From assembly GCF_016907875.1 (NCBI RefSeq), contig NZ_JAFBCU010000001.1, positions 1,426,001 through 1,490,000 on the forward strand: a stretch of 64,000 nucleotides of DNA, written 5' to 3'. The DNA is from Arthrobacter roseus. Its GTDB lineage: Bacteria > Actinomycetota > Actinomycetes > Actinomycetales > Micrococcaceae. Below the pieces are notes generated by a model. It was not told the origin of the DNA. It was given only the letters and a program-made list of their open reading frames with translations, and did no database searches. The translations under genes and the position numbers were made by a program. This document shows positions 54,619 through 61,742 of the stretch, in pieces (within the stretch, counting starts at the first letter, position 1; each line of letters begins with the position of its first letter).

Positions 54619-55740
54619 ATTGTGCAAGCGGCATCAGTTACCACGAACAATCAGGAGTTACACATTAGCGAGCCACGTATCAATGACCGGATCCGCGTTC
54701 CCGAGGTGCGGTTGGTAGGACCAGCAGGGGAACAGGTCGGCATTGTCCGTATCGAGGATGCCCTACGCCTGGCAACGGAGTCCGACCTTGATCTCGTTGA
54801 GGTGGCGCCGCAGGCCAAACCTCCCGTATGTAAGCTCATGGACTTTGGGAAATATAAGTATGAAGCTGCGGTGAAGGCGCGCGAAGCTCGCAAGAACCAG
54901 ACGAATACGGTCCTCAAGGAGATTCGTTTTCGCCTGAAGATCGATACCCATGACTATGACACCAAAACTGGGCATGCACGGCGTTTCTTGGCTGCCGGGG
55001 ACAAGGTCAAGGCAATGATTCAGTTCCGTGGCCGGGAACAGCAGCGACCGGAAATGGGTATCCGGCTTCTGCAGAAATTCGCGGACGACGTATCCGAGGT
55101 CGGTCTCGTCGAATCATCACCGCGCATCGACGGTCGAAATATGGTCATGGTTATCGGGCCAACCAAGAACAAGGCCGAGGCCAAGGCAGAGGCACGCCGG
55201 TCAGCCCAGCGAACTGAGGCCAAGGCGTTGAACGACGCCAAGAAGCGGGTTGATGAGTCCGGAGATGGCCAGCCATTGACTCAGACCATTGGTGATCAGC
55301 TGTCCGCAGAACTGGCTAAGAAGTCCGCGGAGACACCAGTAGTTGAGGCTGAGGTACCCACCGTGGAAGCAGAGCCGAAAGACATAGTCGCTGAAAAGCC
55401 GTCGGTTACGGCCGATGCGCCTACGAGCACTCCAGAGACTGTTCCGGAGGAAAAGAAAACACCCAAGGCCAAGGACGAGGAAGCTGCAACGCCAGAATCG
55501 GTTGTAGAAAAGTCAGTTCCAGAAAAGTCAGCCGCGGAGAAGACGACGGCCGCTAAACCGGCCGCGGGGAAGTCAGGGCCAGAAAAGCCAGCCGCGGAAA
55601 AGACGACGGCGGCCAAGGCGGCCGCGGAGAAGCCAGTGGCTGCGAAGCCCGTCGCGAAGACTTCACCAAGCCCGGCGCCCAAACCCGCACCAAAGGCCAA
55701 ACCGGCTGCCCCCAAAGGAAAGCCGGGACCGGCCAAGTAA
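54619..55740 (+). CDS. infC: Translation initiation factor IF-3
   Basis: A 373-residue factor that keeps 30S subunits free and proofreads start codons. The core has [44 protein letters not shown] and the C-terminal domain [28 protein letters not shown]. The start is read as AUU at 54619, eight bases after GGAGG; AUU is the classic autoregulated infC start, and GTG at 54622 is the only near alternative. A disordered Lys/Ala/Pro/Glu tail (about 195-373), with a tandem 20-residue repeat, is much longer than in E. coli IF3. Confidence 0.95.
   Translation: MVQAASVTTNNQELHISEPRINDRIRVPEVRLVGPAGEQVGIVRIEDALRLATESDLDLVEVAPQAKPPVCKLMDFGKYKYEAAVKAREARKNQTNTVLKEIRFRLKIDTHDYDTKTGHARRFLAAGDKVKAMIQFRGREQQRPEMGIRLLQKFADDVSEVGLVESSPRIDGRNMVMVIGPTKNKAEAKAEARRSAQRTEAKALNDAKKRVDESGDGQPLTQTIGDQLSAELAKKSAETPVVEAEVPTVEAEPKDIVAEKPSVTADAPTSTPETVPEEKKTPKAKDEEAATPESVVEKSVPEKSAAEKTTAAKPAAGKSGPEKPAAEKTTAAKAAAEKPVAAKPVAKTSPSPAPKPAPKAKPAAPKGKPGPAK
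55519..55638 (+). repeat. Tandem 60-bp repeat in the IF-3 tail
   Basis: Two adjacent 60-base units (55519-55578 and 55579-55638) are about five-sixths identical and encode [20 protein letters not shown] and [20 protein letters not shown]. The unit is an exact multiple of three, so the reading frame is kept. It reflects recent duplication in a disordered tail. Confidence 0.85.
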
Positions 55741-55751
55741 GTGGACAAACC

Positions 55752-55773
55752 CCTGTCGTCGCTAGGCGGCAGG
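55752..55773 (+). promoter_or_regulatory. Hairpin between infC and rpmI
   Basis: CCTGTCG (55752-55758) pairs with CGGCAGG (55767-55773) with one G-U pair and an eight-base loop, followed by a second short dyad GGTAC/GTACC near 55784-55800. The 114-base gap ends in AAGGAG before rpmI. L20 represses this operon through leader structures in other bacteria, so the region is a candidate target; inference only. Confidence 0.3.
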
Positions 55774-55854
55774 ACAAACCGCCGGTACCCATGACCGTGT
55801 ACCACAAGACCCGATGGCGTACGCCTGAGGAAAAACGTAAGGAGATCGGTAGCG

Positions 55855-56049
55855 ATGCCGAAGATGAAGACCCACAGTGGGGCGAAGAAGCGCTTCAAAC
55901 TCACTGGTTCAGGAAAGCTGAAGCGTCAGCAGGCTAACCGTCGTCACTACTTGGAGCACAAGTCCTCGCGTCTGAAGCGGCGCCTGGCCAGCGATCAGAT
56001 CGTTGCTCCGGCTGACGTACGGAACATCAAGAAGATGCTCGGCATCTAA
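55855..56049 (+). CDS. rpmI: 50S ribosomal protein L35
   Basis: A 64-residue basic protein of the large subunit. The family pattern [20 protein letters not shown] is followed by [24 protein letters not shown] and ends in KKMLGI. AAGGAG lies about ten bases upstream of the ATG. Standard infC-rpmI-rplT order. Confidence 0.98.
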   Translation: MPKMKTHSGAKKRFKLTGSGKLKRQQANRRHYLEHKSSRLKRRLASDQIVAPADVRNIKKMLGI

Positions 56050-56062
56050 CTGCTACTTCCCG

Positions 56063-56085
56063 CGACAAGCCCTCATGGGCTGTCG
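56063..56085 (+). promoter_or_regulatory. Hairpin between rpmI and rplT
   Basis: CGAC and AGCCC (56063-56072, with one bulged A) pair with GGGCT and GTCG (56077-56085) around the loop TCAT, followed by AAAAA. It sits in the 113-base gap before rplT. It may be an RNA processing or L20-binding element; it is not a usual terminator because no T-run follows. Confidence 0.4.
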
Positions 56086-56162
56086 AAAAACCACCAAGTT
56101 ATCCCGGCTGGAATGTTCGATAACAACCATCCGATCGGGAGTTTTATCAAAGGAGTACGCAC

Positions 56163-56825
56163 GTGGCACGTGTGAAGCGGGCAGTAAACGCCCATAAGAA
56201 GCGTCGGGTTATCCTGGAACGCGCCAAAGGCTACCGGGGACAGCGCTCACGCCTGTACCGCAAGGCGAAAGAGCAGCTGCTGAAGTCGTTCGTCTACAGC
56301 TATGGCGATCGCCGTAAACGCAAGGGCGACTTCCGTCGCCTCTGGATCCAGCGCATAAACGCGGCATCCCGCGCAAATGGCTTGACCTACAACCGCTTGA
56401 TCCAGGGTTTGAAGGCCGCTCAGGTGGAAGTTGACCGCCGCATGCTCGCTGAGCTGGCCGTGAGCGATGCCAATGCATTCGCCGCGCTCGTTAAAATCGC
56501 CAAGGACTCGCTGCCCTCGGATACCTCTGCGCCCGCGGTAGCCTCCGCACCCGCAACGGCAAAGAGTGCCAAGACCGCGGCCAAGGCTGCTCCGGTCAAG
56601 AGCACTAAGCCTGCCATCGAAACTGCTGGTTCCGTCAAGGCCGACGGCGGCGAAGCTCCAACAGGTCACCCCATCAAGGGGAACCAGTCAGGCAAGTACC
56701 ACGTACCGGGTTCAACCTGGTACGAGCAGACTGAGCCTGAATTCTGGTTTGAGAGCGTGGATGCTGCGAAGGCCGCTGGCTTCGAGCCTGCGGGTGGCGA
56801 GTCGCGTCAGAAGATGCAGGACTAG
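56163..56825 (+). CDS. rplT: 50S ribosomal protein L20 with C-terminal sunset-like domain
   Basis: Residues 1-118 are a complete L20 ([61 protein letters not shown]), which binds 23S rRNA early in 50S assembly. Residues 119-165 are an Ala/Lys/Pro linker. Residues 168-212 ([40 protein letters not shown]) resemble the small 'sunset' domain found in various actinobacterial proteins. The usual L20 is about 120-130 residues, so this fused end is an addition of about 95 residues. GTG at 56163 has AAGGAG seven bases upstream. Confidence 0.96.
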   Translation: MARVKRAVNAHKKRRVILERAKGYRGQRSRLYRKAKEQLLKSFVYSYGDRRKRKGDFRRLWIQRINAASRANGLTYNRLIQGLKAAQVEVDRRMLAELAVSDANAFAALVKIAKDSLPSDTSAPAVASAPATAKSAKTAAKAAPVKSTKPAIETAGSVKADGGEAPTGHPIKGNQSGKYHVPGSTWYEQTEPEFWFESVDAAKAAGFEPAGGESRQKMQD

Positions 56826-56852
56826 TTTTAGCTGGCAGAACTGAATTAACAA

Positions 56853-57782
56853 ATGCATAACACTGAGCGCCCCCAGATTGCGTCAATGTCCAACCCCAGT
56901 GCAGACAGGGTGAAGGATGTGGCACAACTGTCGGGGCGCTCAGCGCGTTCGCGTCGAGGTCTGTTTCTCGCTGAGGGGCCACAGACGGTGAAGGAAGCGC
57001 TGAAGCTAGATAGAACTCGTTGCGGTAGTGGAAAAGTTGTGGTGGAGATTTACGCAACAGCGGCGTCTGTAAAACGTGATCCGGAGCTGTTAGAGCTCCT
57101 CAATGGTGTTCCGTGGAGAGCCGCTTCGGATGAGGTGCTGGCTGCGATGGCGGACACGGTAAATCCTCAGGGCGTTGTTGCCGTATGCCACAAGGTGGAT
57201 GTCTCTCTTCAGTCAGTTCTCGATCGGCAGCCCAGACTCATTGCTGTCATGTGTCGAGTTCAGGACCCGGGGAATGCCGGCACGATCCTGCGAGCGGCTG
57301 ATTCGGCCGGTGCGGATGCCATTATCCTCACATCTGGCAGTGTGGACATCTATAACCCAAAAGCTGTTCGGTCGACAGTGGGCTCACTCTTCCACCTCCC
57401 TGTTGTGGTGGGACAGGACTTCAATGTCCTCGTTGCGCAGGCTGGCCAGATTGGGTTGGTGTCCCTTGCCGCCGATGGCTACGGTAGCGAAGATCTGGAC
57501 ACGCTCCAGGATGAAAGCGCCGAGCGCTACTACAAGGCCCATGGGATCAGAGCCGCGGAGATAGCGATGCCTCAAAATTCTAGGGTGGATGCCGCCAGGC
57601 CGCGTTTGGAAGACCCTTCTTTCTGGCTGTTCGGTAACGAGGCGAAGGGGCTCAACGGTGAGGAGCTTGGCGCTTCTCGATTCCGTGTTGCGGTCCCACT
57701 ATATGGGCGGGCCGAGAGTCTGAACGTTGGCACGGCAGCAACGGTCTGCCTTTACGCGTCAGCGCGGGCTCAGCGTCGTTGA
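56853..57782 (+). CDS. TrmH/SpoU-family RNA 2'-O-methyltransferase
   Basis: A 309-residue SPOUT methyltransferase, probably acting on 23S rRNA or tRNA ribose. The N-terminal substrate-binding domain (RGLFLAEGPQTVKEAL) is followed by the knotted domain with CRVQDPGNAGTILRAADSAGADAIILT (motif 1, N-x-G and R), FWLFGNEAKGL (motif 2) and VAVPLYGRAESLNVGTAATVCLY (motif 3). Conserved between rplT and pheS. ATG at 56853 and ATG at 56886 are both possible; neither has a clear ribosome site. Confidence 0.94.
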   Translation: MHNTERPQIASMSNPSADRVKDVAQLSGRSARSRRGLFLAEGPQTVKEALKLDRTRCGSGKVVVEIYATAASVKRDPELLELLNGVPWRAASDEVLAAMADTVNPQGVVAVCHKVDVSLQSVLDRQPRLIAVMCRVQDPGNAGTILRAADSAGADAIILTSGSVDIYNPKAVRSTVGSLFHLPVVVGQDFNVLVAQAGQIGLVSLAADGYGSEDLDTLQDESAERYYKAHGIRAAEIAMPQNSRVDAARPRLEDPSFWLFGNEAKGLNGEELGASRFRVAVPLYGRAESLNVGTAATVCLYASARAQRR

Positions 57783-57892
57783 GGGATAATTGCTGGTCTC
57801 ACGATGTGGGGCGGTATGAATAGCCAGGCGTCGGTAGCGTATTCTTCTCAGGAGCCTTAGGGCTAAAATGTACGTAGGTGAGAGGGAAATCG

Positions 57893-58819
57893 ATGTCTGC
57901 CAGCGGTGGTACCAAAGCTGTAGTTGCAGCGCTTATAGCTAATCTGACCATCGCTGTATTCAAGTTCATCGGCTGGGCACTAACGCAGTCGTCGTCGATG
58001 CTCGCGGAAGCCATCCACTCTGTAGCTGACTCTGGTAATCAAGTTCTTTTGCTGGTCGGTGGAAAGCGTGCGCAGCGTCAAGCCAGTGCCGAACACCCTT
58101 TCGGGTACGGACGCGAGCGGTATATTTACGCGTTCATCGTCTCGATCGTGCTGTTTAGTGTCGGTGGACTTTTTGCGCTCTACGAGGCGTACCACAAACT
58201 GCAGGATCCACACCCGATCGAGGGAGCATGGTGGTGGGTTCCTCCAGCAGTCCTTATCGGAGCGATCATCGCGGAGTCATTCTCATTCCGCACGGCGATC
58301 AAAGAGTCAAACAGAGTCCGGGGGAAGAAGAGTTGGATCCGGTTTGTCCGCTCAGCCAAGTCTCCCGAGCTTCCGGTAATCCTGCTTGAGGATCTTGGTG
58401 CTCTCCTCGGACTCGTTTTTGCCCTGTTTGGTGTGTCCATGACCCTGCTGACCGGCAACGGAATCTGGGATGCGTTGGGCACTGCCATGATCGGATTGTT
58501 GTTGGTGGTCATCGCGATCATTCTGGCGCTTGAGACCAAGTCTCTTCTATTGGGAGAGTCCGCGACAGCGGAGGATACCAAGCGAATCGAACAAGCAATC
58601 GAAGCGAATTCGGCCAACAAGATAATTCATCTCAAGACTCTCCATCTTGGTCCCGAGGAAATTCTCGTTGCCGCAAAGATCTCCATCGGGGCCCAGGCTG
58701 CAGGGCATGAGATAGCGGGGGAGATCAATGCCGCGGAGCAGCGGGTGCGCGCTGCCGTTCCGAGCGCCCGGATTATCTACCTTGAGCCGGACCTTCGCCG
58801 CGTATCCGTAAAGAGCTAA
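57893..58819 (+). CDS. Cation diffusion facilitator transporter
   Basis: A 308-residue efflux transporter for Zn2+ or similar divalent metals. It has about six membrane helices with SSSMLAEAIHSVADSGNQVLLL in helix 2 (H-S-x-x-D metal site), HPFGYGRERYIYAF before helix 3 and LLEDLGALLGLVFAL in helix 5, then a C-terminal cytosolic domain with GPEEILVAAKISI. ATG at 57893 has GAGGGA six bases upstream. A -10-like TAAAAT lies at 57864-57869. Its stop overlaps the stop of the MFS gene on the other strand by four bases. Confidence 0.93.
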   Translation: MSASGGTKAVVAALIANLTIAVFKFIGWALTQSSSMLAEAIHSVADSGNQVLLLVGGKRAQRQASAEHPFGYGRERYIYAFIVSIVLFSVGGLFALYEAYHKLQDPHPIEGAWWWVPPAVLIGAIIAESFSFRTAIKESNRVRGKKSWIRFVRSAKSPELPVILLEDLGALLGLVFALFGVSMTLLTGNGIWDALGTAMIGLLLVVIAIILALETKSLLLGESATAEDTKRIEQAIEANSANKIIHLKTLHLGPEEILVAAKISIGAQAAGHEIAGEINAAEQRVRAAVPSARIIYLEPDLRRVSVKS

Positions 58820-60048
58820 TGGGAGGAACCGACGGACGTCACCGCATCACTGGTTCGGTCCTGGCGTCGCCGCTCAATGACTCCTGACAAAGCGGCTATG
58901 CCGAGCCCCAGCAGAGCGAGGATAGCCCCGACGAGTGCTGGTGCCTTCAGTCCCCACCCCCAAGCAATAACGGCTCCGCCGAGAAATGCACCGAGCGCGT
59001 TGGCAACGTTGAGGGCTGAGTGGTTCAGGGATGCCGCCAGCGAGGGCGCGTCCGGGGAGACGTCCATCAGCCTCGTCTGGAGCCCGGGAACCAGTGCGGA
59101 ACCAACCGCCCCGATCACGAAGATCATGATGATTGCTGCCCACGCAAGCTCCACGAGGAAGTGGAACGCCAACAGAGACGCGACGATCAAGGTCAGGACA
59201 ACATAGATGCTTCTCATGACGTTGTGGTCTGCGAGCTTTCCGCCGATGATGTTCCCCGCGACCATTCCGAGGCCGTAAACCGACGTGATGATGGGAATGG
59301 CGGAAGAGGGAAACCCGGATACATCCGTCATGGTCGGTGCAATGTAGGAATAGACTGCGAAGAAGCCGCCGAAGCCGACAATTCCAATGAAGAGGGTGAG
59401 CCATACCTGCAAGCTAGCCAGTGCGCCCAGTTCTCGTCGGATGCTGGCTCCTGCATGAACGCTCTGGGCGGGAACGAAGAAGTACAGGAGGACTATGGTC
59501 AGTAGTCCGACGACGGCGACGACGGTGAACATATGGCGCCAGCCAGCGTTCTGGCCTAGCCAAGTGACGGCTGCGACGCCCACCACATTCGCCACGGAGA
59601 GGCCAAGCATGACCATAGCGACAGCTTGGGCCCTTTTGGTGGGGCCGACCAGAGAGGCTGCGATGAGGACGGCGACTCCGAAATAGGCTCCGTGAGGCAG
59701 CCCCGAAATAAACCGAGTCAGAATGAGCCACTCAAAGGTCGGGGCGAAATAGGACGACGCGTTGGCAATGGTGAAGAGAACCATGAGTCCGAGGACTAGT
59801 TTCCGGCGTGACATTCGTGCGGTTGCAGCCGCGAGGATAGGCGCTCCCACGACGACACCGAGTGCGTAGGCGGAAATAAGTACCCCGGCGTCGGTGATGG
59901 AGACGCCCAGACCTGCGGAGACTTCGGGGAGTAGCCCCATGATAGAGAATTCCGTGGTTCCGAGGGCAAACCCGCCCACTGCCAGGGCGACAACTGCAAA
60001 CTTCACCTGATGGAGCGAGGAAGCCGGGAGGGGGAGGACGGAAGGCAT
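58816..60048 (-). CDS. MFS transporter (DHA1 family, AraJ/Cmx-like)
   Basis: A 410-residue, twelve-helix major facilitator of the drug:H+ antiporter 1 family. It has GGFALGTTEFSIMGLLPEVSAGLGVSITDAGVLISAYALGVVVGAP at the N-terminus, GPTKRAQAVAMV in loop 4-5 and the symmetrical TSVYGLGMVAGNIIGGKLAD in the second half. Chloramphenicol or sugar exporters are the nearest types; the substrate is unknown. ATG at 60048 has AGAGGT upstream and skips a 22-residue extension without similarity. Its coding end overlaps the CDF gene end. Confidence 0.93.
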   Translation of the reverse strand: MPSVLPLPASSLHQVKFAVVALAVGGFALGTTEFSIMGLLPEVSAGLGVSITDAGVLISAYALGVVVGAPILAAATARMSRRKLVLGLMVLFTIANASSYFAPTFEWLILTRFISGLPHGAYFGVAVLIAASLVGPTKRAQAVAMVMLGLSVANVVGVAAVTWLGQNAGWRHMFTVVAVVGLLTIVLLYFFVPAQSVHAGASIRRELGALASLQVWLTLFIGIVGFGGFFAVYSYIAPTMTDVSGFPSSAIPIITSVYGLGMVAGNIIGGKLADHNVMRSIYVVLTLIVASLLAFHFLVELAWAAIIMIFVIGAVGSALVPGLQTRLMDVSPDAPSLAASLNHSALNVANALGAFLGGAVIAWGWGLKAPALVGAILALLGLGIAALSGVIERRRQDRTSDAVTSVGSSH

Positions 60049-60139
60049 ATACCTCTTTCGATGCCAAAAAATGAGACGAGTGGATGCGCGCCGACAGCGT
60101 TGTCCAGGGCACACGTGGAGTCCAGCCTATCGGAGACCG

Positions 60140-60153
60140 TAGACTCACCGGCA
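60140..60153 (+). promoter_or_regulatory. Probable leaderless promoter of mutT
   Basis: TAGACT (60140-60145) fits the actinobacterial -10 pattern and lies seven bases before the ATG at 60153, which has no ribosome site. Transcription therefore probably starts at the ATG. Confidence 0.45.
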
Positions 60154-60626
60154 TGAATAGTGAAGGGCACCTTAAGCAGATTGTGGGCGGCGCCATAGTG
60201 GATTCACTCTCTCGCACCACGCGGCTTCTGGTGGCGCGCAGGAGCGCTCCGGAGACCTTGGCAGGGTTGTGGGAGTTCCCTGGTGGCAAGGTAGAGCCGG
60301 GCGAAAATTGTCCGGATGCGTTGCGACGTGAATTGCTCGAGGAGCTGGGGGTGGATGTGTCCTTGGGTTCCGAGCTTATAGGGCCGCTGGATCAGGGGTG
60401 GCCCCTCAACGACAGAGCAGCCATGCGTGTGTGGTTCGCTGAGATTGTGCATGGAGTACCTGAACCGCTTGAGGATCATGACAAACTCCGGTGGGTGGAC
60501 CAGGATTCCGCTGCTGAGCTGCTGGCGCTGCCGTGGATTCCAGCTGACCGGCCCATCGTTCACGAACTCGTTCGGGTGCTGGGTTGGGACCCGTTGGGAG
60601 CGATTGATAGGTCCGTGGTTAACTAG
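60153..60626 (+). CDS. mutT: MutT-type Nudix hydrolase
   Basis: A 157-residue pyrophosphohydrolase. The Nudix box G-x5-E-x7-R-E-x-x-E-E-x-G is complete at 44-66 (FPGGKVEPGE then RRELLEELG). The remaining residues resemble 8-oxo-dGTP diphosphatases: LVARRSAPETLAGLWEFPGG upstream and WVDQDSAAELLALPWIPADRPIV downstream. ATG at 60153 begins the fold; the frame continues upstream without similarity. It is divergent from the MFS gene and precedes pheS. Confidence 0.92.
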   Translation: MNSEGHLKQIVGGAIVDSLSRTTRLLVARRSAPETLAGLWEFPGGKVEPGENCPDALRRELLEELGVDVSLGSELIGPLDQGWPLNDRAAMRVWFAEIVHGVPEPLEDHDKLRWVDQDSAAELLALPWIPADRPIVHELVRVLGWDPLGAIDRSVVN

Positions 60627-60677
60627 ACTGGCATTGCCGATTCCAGCTGATAAAGGTAAGACAGGTAGCCCACGCAC

Positions 60678-61739
60678 ATGCCACACTCTGAAGACGGTGC
60701 CTTAGCGCCCGATCCCCTTGACGAAGCGGCTGTACAGGCCACAGTTGATCTTGCCTTGCAGCACATTGCTACGGCCTCTAATCTCGATGAGCTCAAGGGG
60801 GCACGGCTTGCTCATGTCGGTGATAAGTCCCCGCTCAGCCTGGCCAACAGGTCCATCGGGCAACTCGCGAAATCAGAGAAGGCCGCGGCAGGGAAGCTCA
60901 TCGGTCCTGCTCGCGGTCGCATTTCAGCTGCGCTCGCTGAGCGAACTCTGGCCCTTGAGTCCGAGCGTGAAGCCACGATTCTCGTCGAAGAAGCCGTCGA
61001 TGTTACGGCTGCGCCAGTCCGTCGTCGGGCCGGAGCTCGGCATCCGCTGTCCCTGCTGCAGGAGCGCGTCGCGGATATTTTTGTCGGTATGGGATGGGAA
61101 ATCGCCGAGGGGCCGGAGGTGGAGTCAGAGTGGTTCAACTTCGATGCCCTGAACTTTGCTCCGGATCATCCCGCCCGGGAGATGCAGGACACCTTCTTCG
61201 TGGAGCCGCCCGAAGCGCATCTGGTCATGCGTACCCACACATCCCCCGTCCAGGTCCGTTCCATGCTGGAGCGCGAAGTGCCCATCTACGTGCTGTGCCC
61301 CGGCAAGGTTTTCCGAACCGACGAAGTCGACGCCACACACACACCGGTTTTCCACCAGTTCGAGGGATTGGCCATCGACAAAGGTCTGACCATGGCCGAT
61401 CTGCGTGGAACACTCGAACACTTCGCCAGACTGATGTTCGGCGGCGAGGCCCAAATTCGGTTGCGGCCTAATTACTTTCCGTTTACCGAACCGTCGGCGG
61501 AACTGGATATCTGGCATCCGGGAGCTCGAGGTGGCCCGCAATGGATCGAATGGGGTGGCTGCGGGATGGTACACCCCAACGTACTCTCGGCCGCTGGCAT
61601 AGATCCAGAGGAATACACGGGTTTTGCTTTTGGTATGGGGATAGAGCGGACACTCATGTTCCGCAATGAGGTCCCGGATATGCGCGACATGATCGAGGGC
61701 GATGTCCGGTTCAGCGAACACTTCGGGATGGAGATCTAA
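60678..61739 (+). CDS. pheS: Phenylalanyl-tRNA synthetase alpha subunit
   Basis: A 353-residue catalytic subunit that activates Phe and charges tRNA-Phe with PheT. An N-terminal coiled coil (about 10-100) precedes the class II core: [40 protein letters not shown], motif 2 [23 protein letters not shown] and motif 3 [26 protein letters not shown] at 60678; a short leader with no T-box or obvious attenuator peptide. Confidence 0.97.
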   Translation: MPHSEDGALAPDPLDEAAVQATVDLALQHIATASNLDELKGARLAHVGDKSPLSLANRSIGQLAKSEKAAAGKLIGPARGRISAALAERTLALESEREATILVEEAVDVTAAPVRRRAGARHPLSLLQERVADIFVGMGWEIAEGPEVESEWFNFDALNFAPDHPAREMQDTFFVEPPEAHLVMRTHTSPVQVRSMLEREVPIYVLCPGKVFRTDEVDATHTPVFHQFEGLAIDKGLTMADLRGTLEHFARLMFGGEAQIRLRPNYFPFTEPSAELDIWHPGARGGPQWIEWGGCGMVHPNVLSAAGIDPEEYTGFAFGMGIERTLMFRNEVPDMRDMIEGDVRFSEHFGMEI

Positions 61740-61742
61740 GGT

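Noticed and set aside
60627-60677. Possible phenylalanine leader peptide before pheS
   Set aside because: The gap is 51 bases with no run of Phe codons and no terminator.
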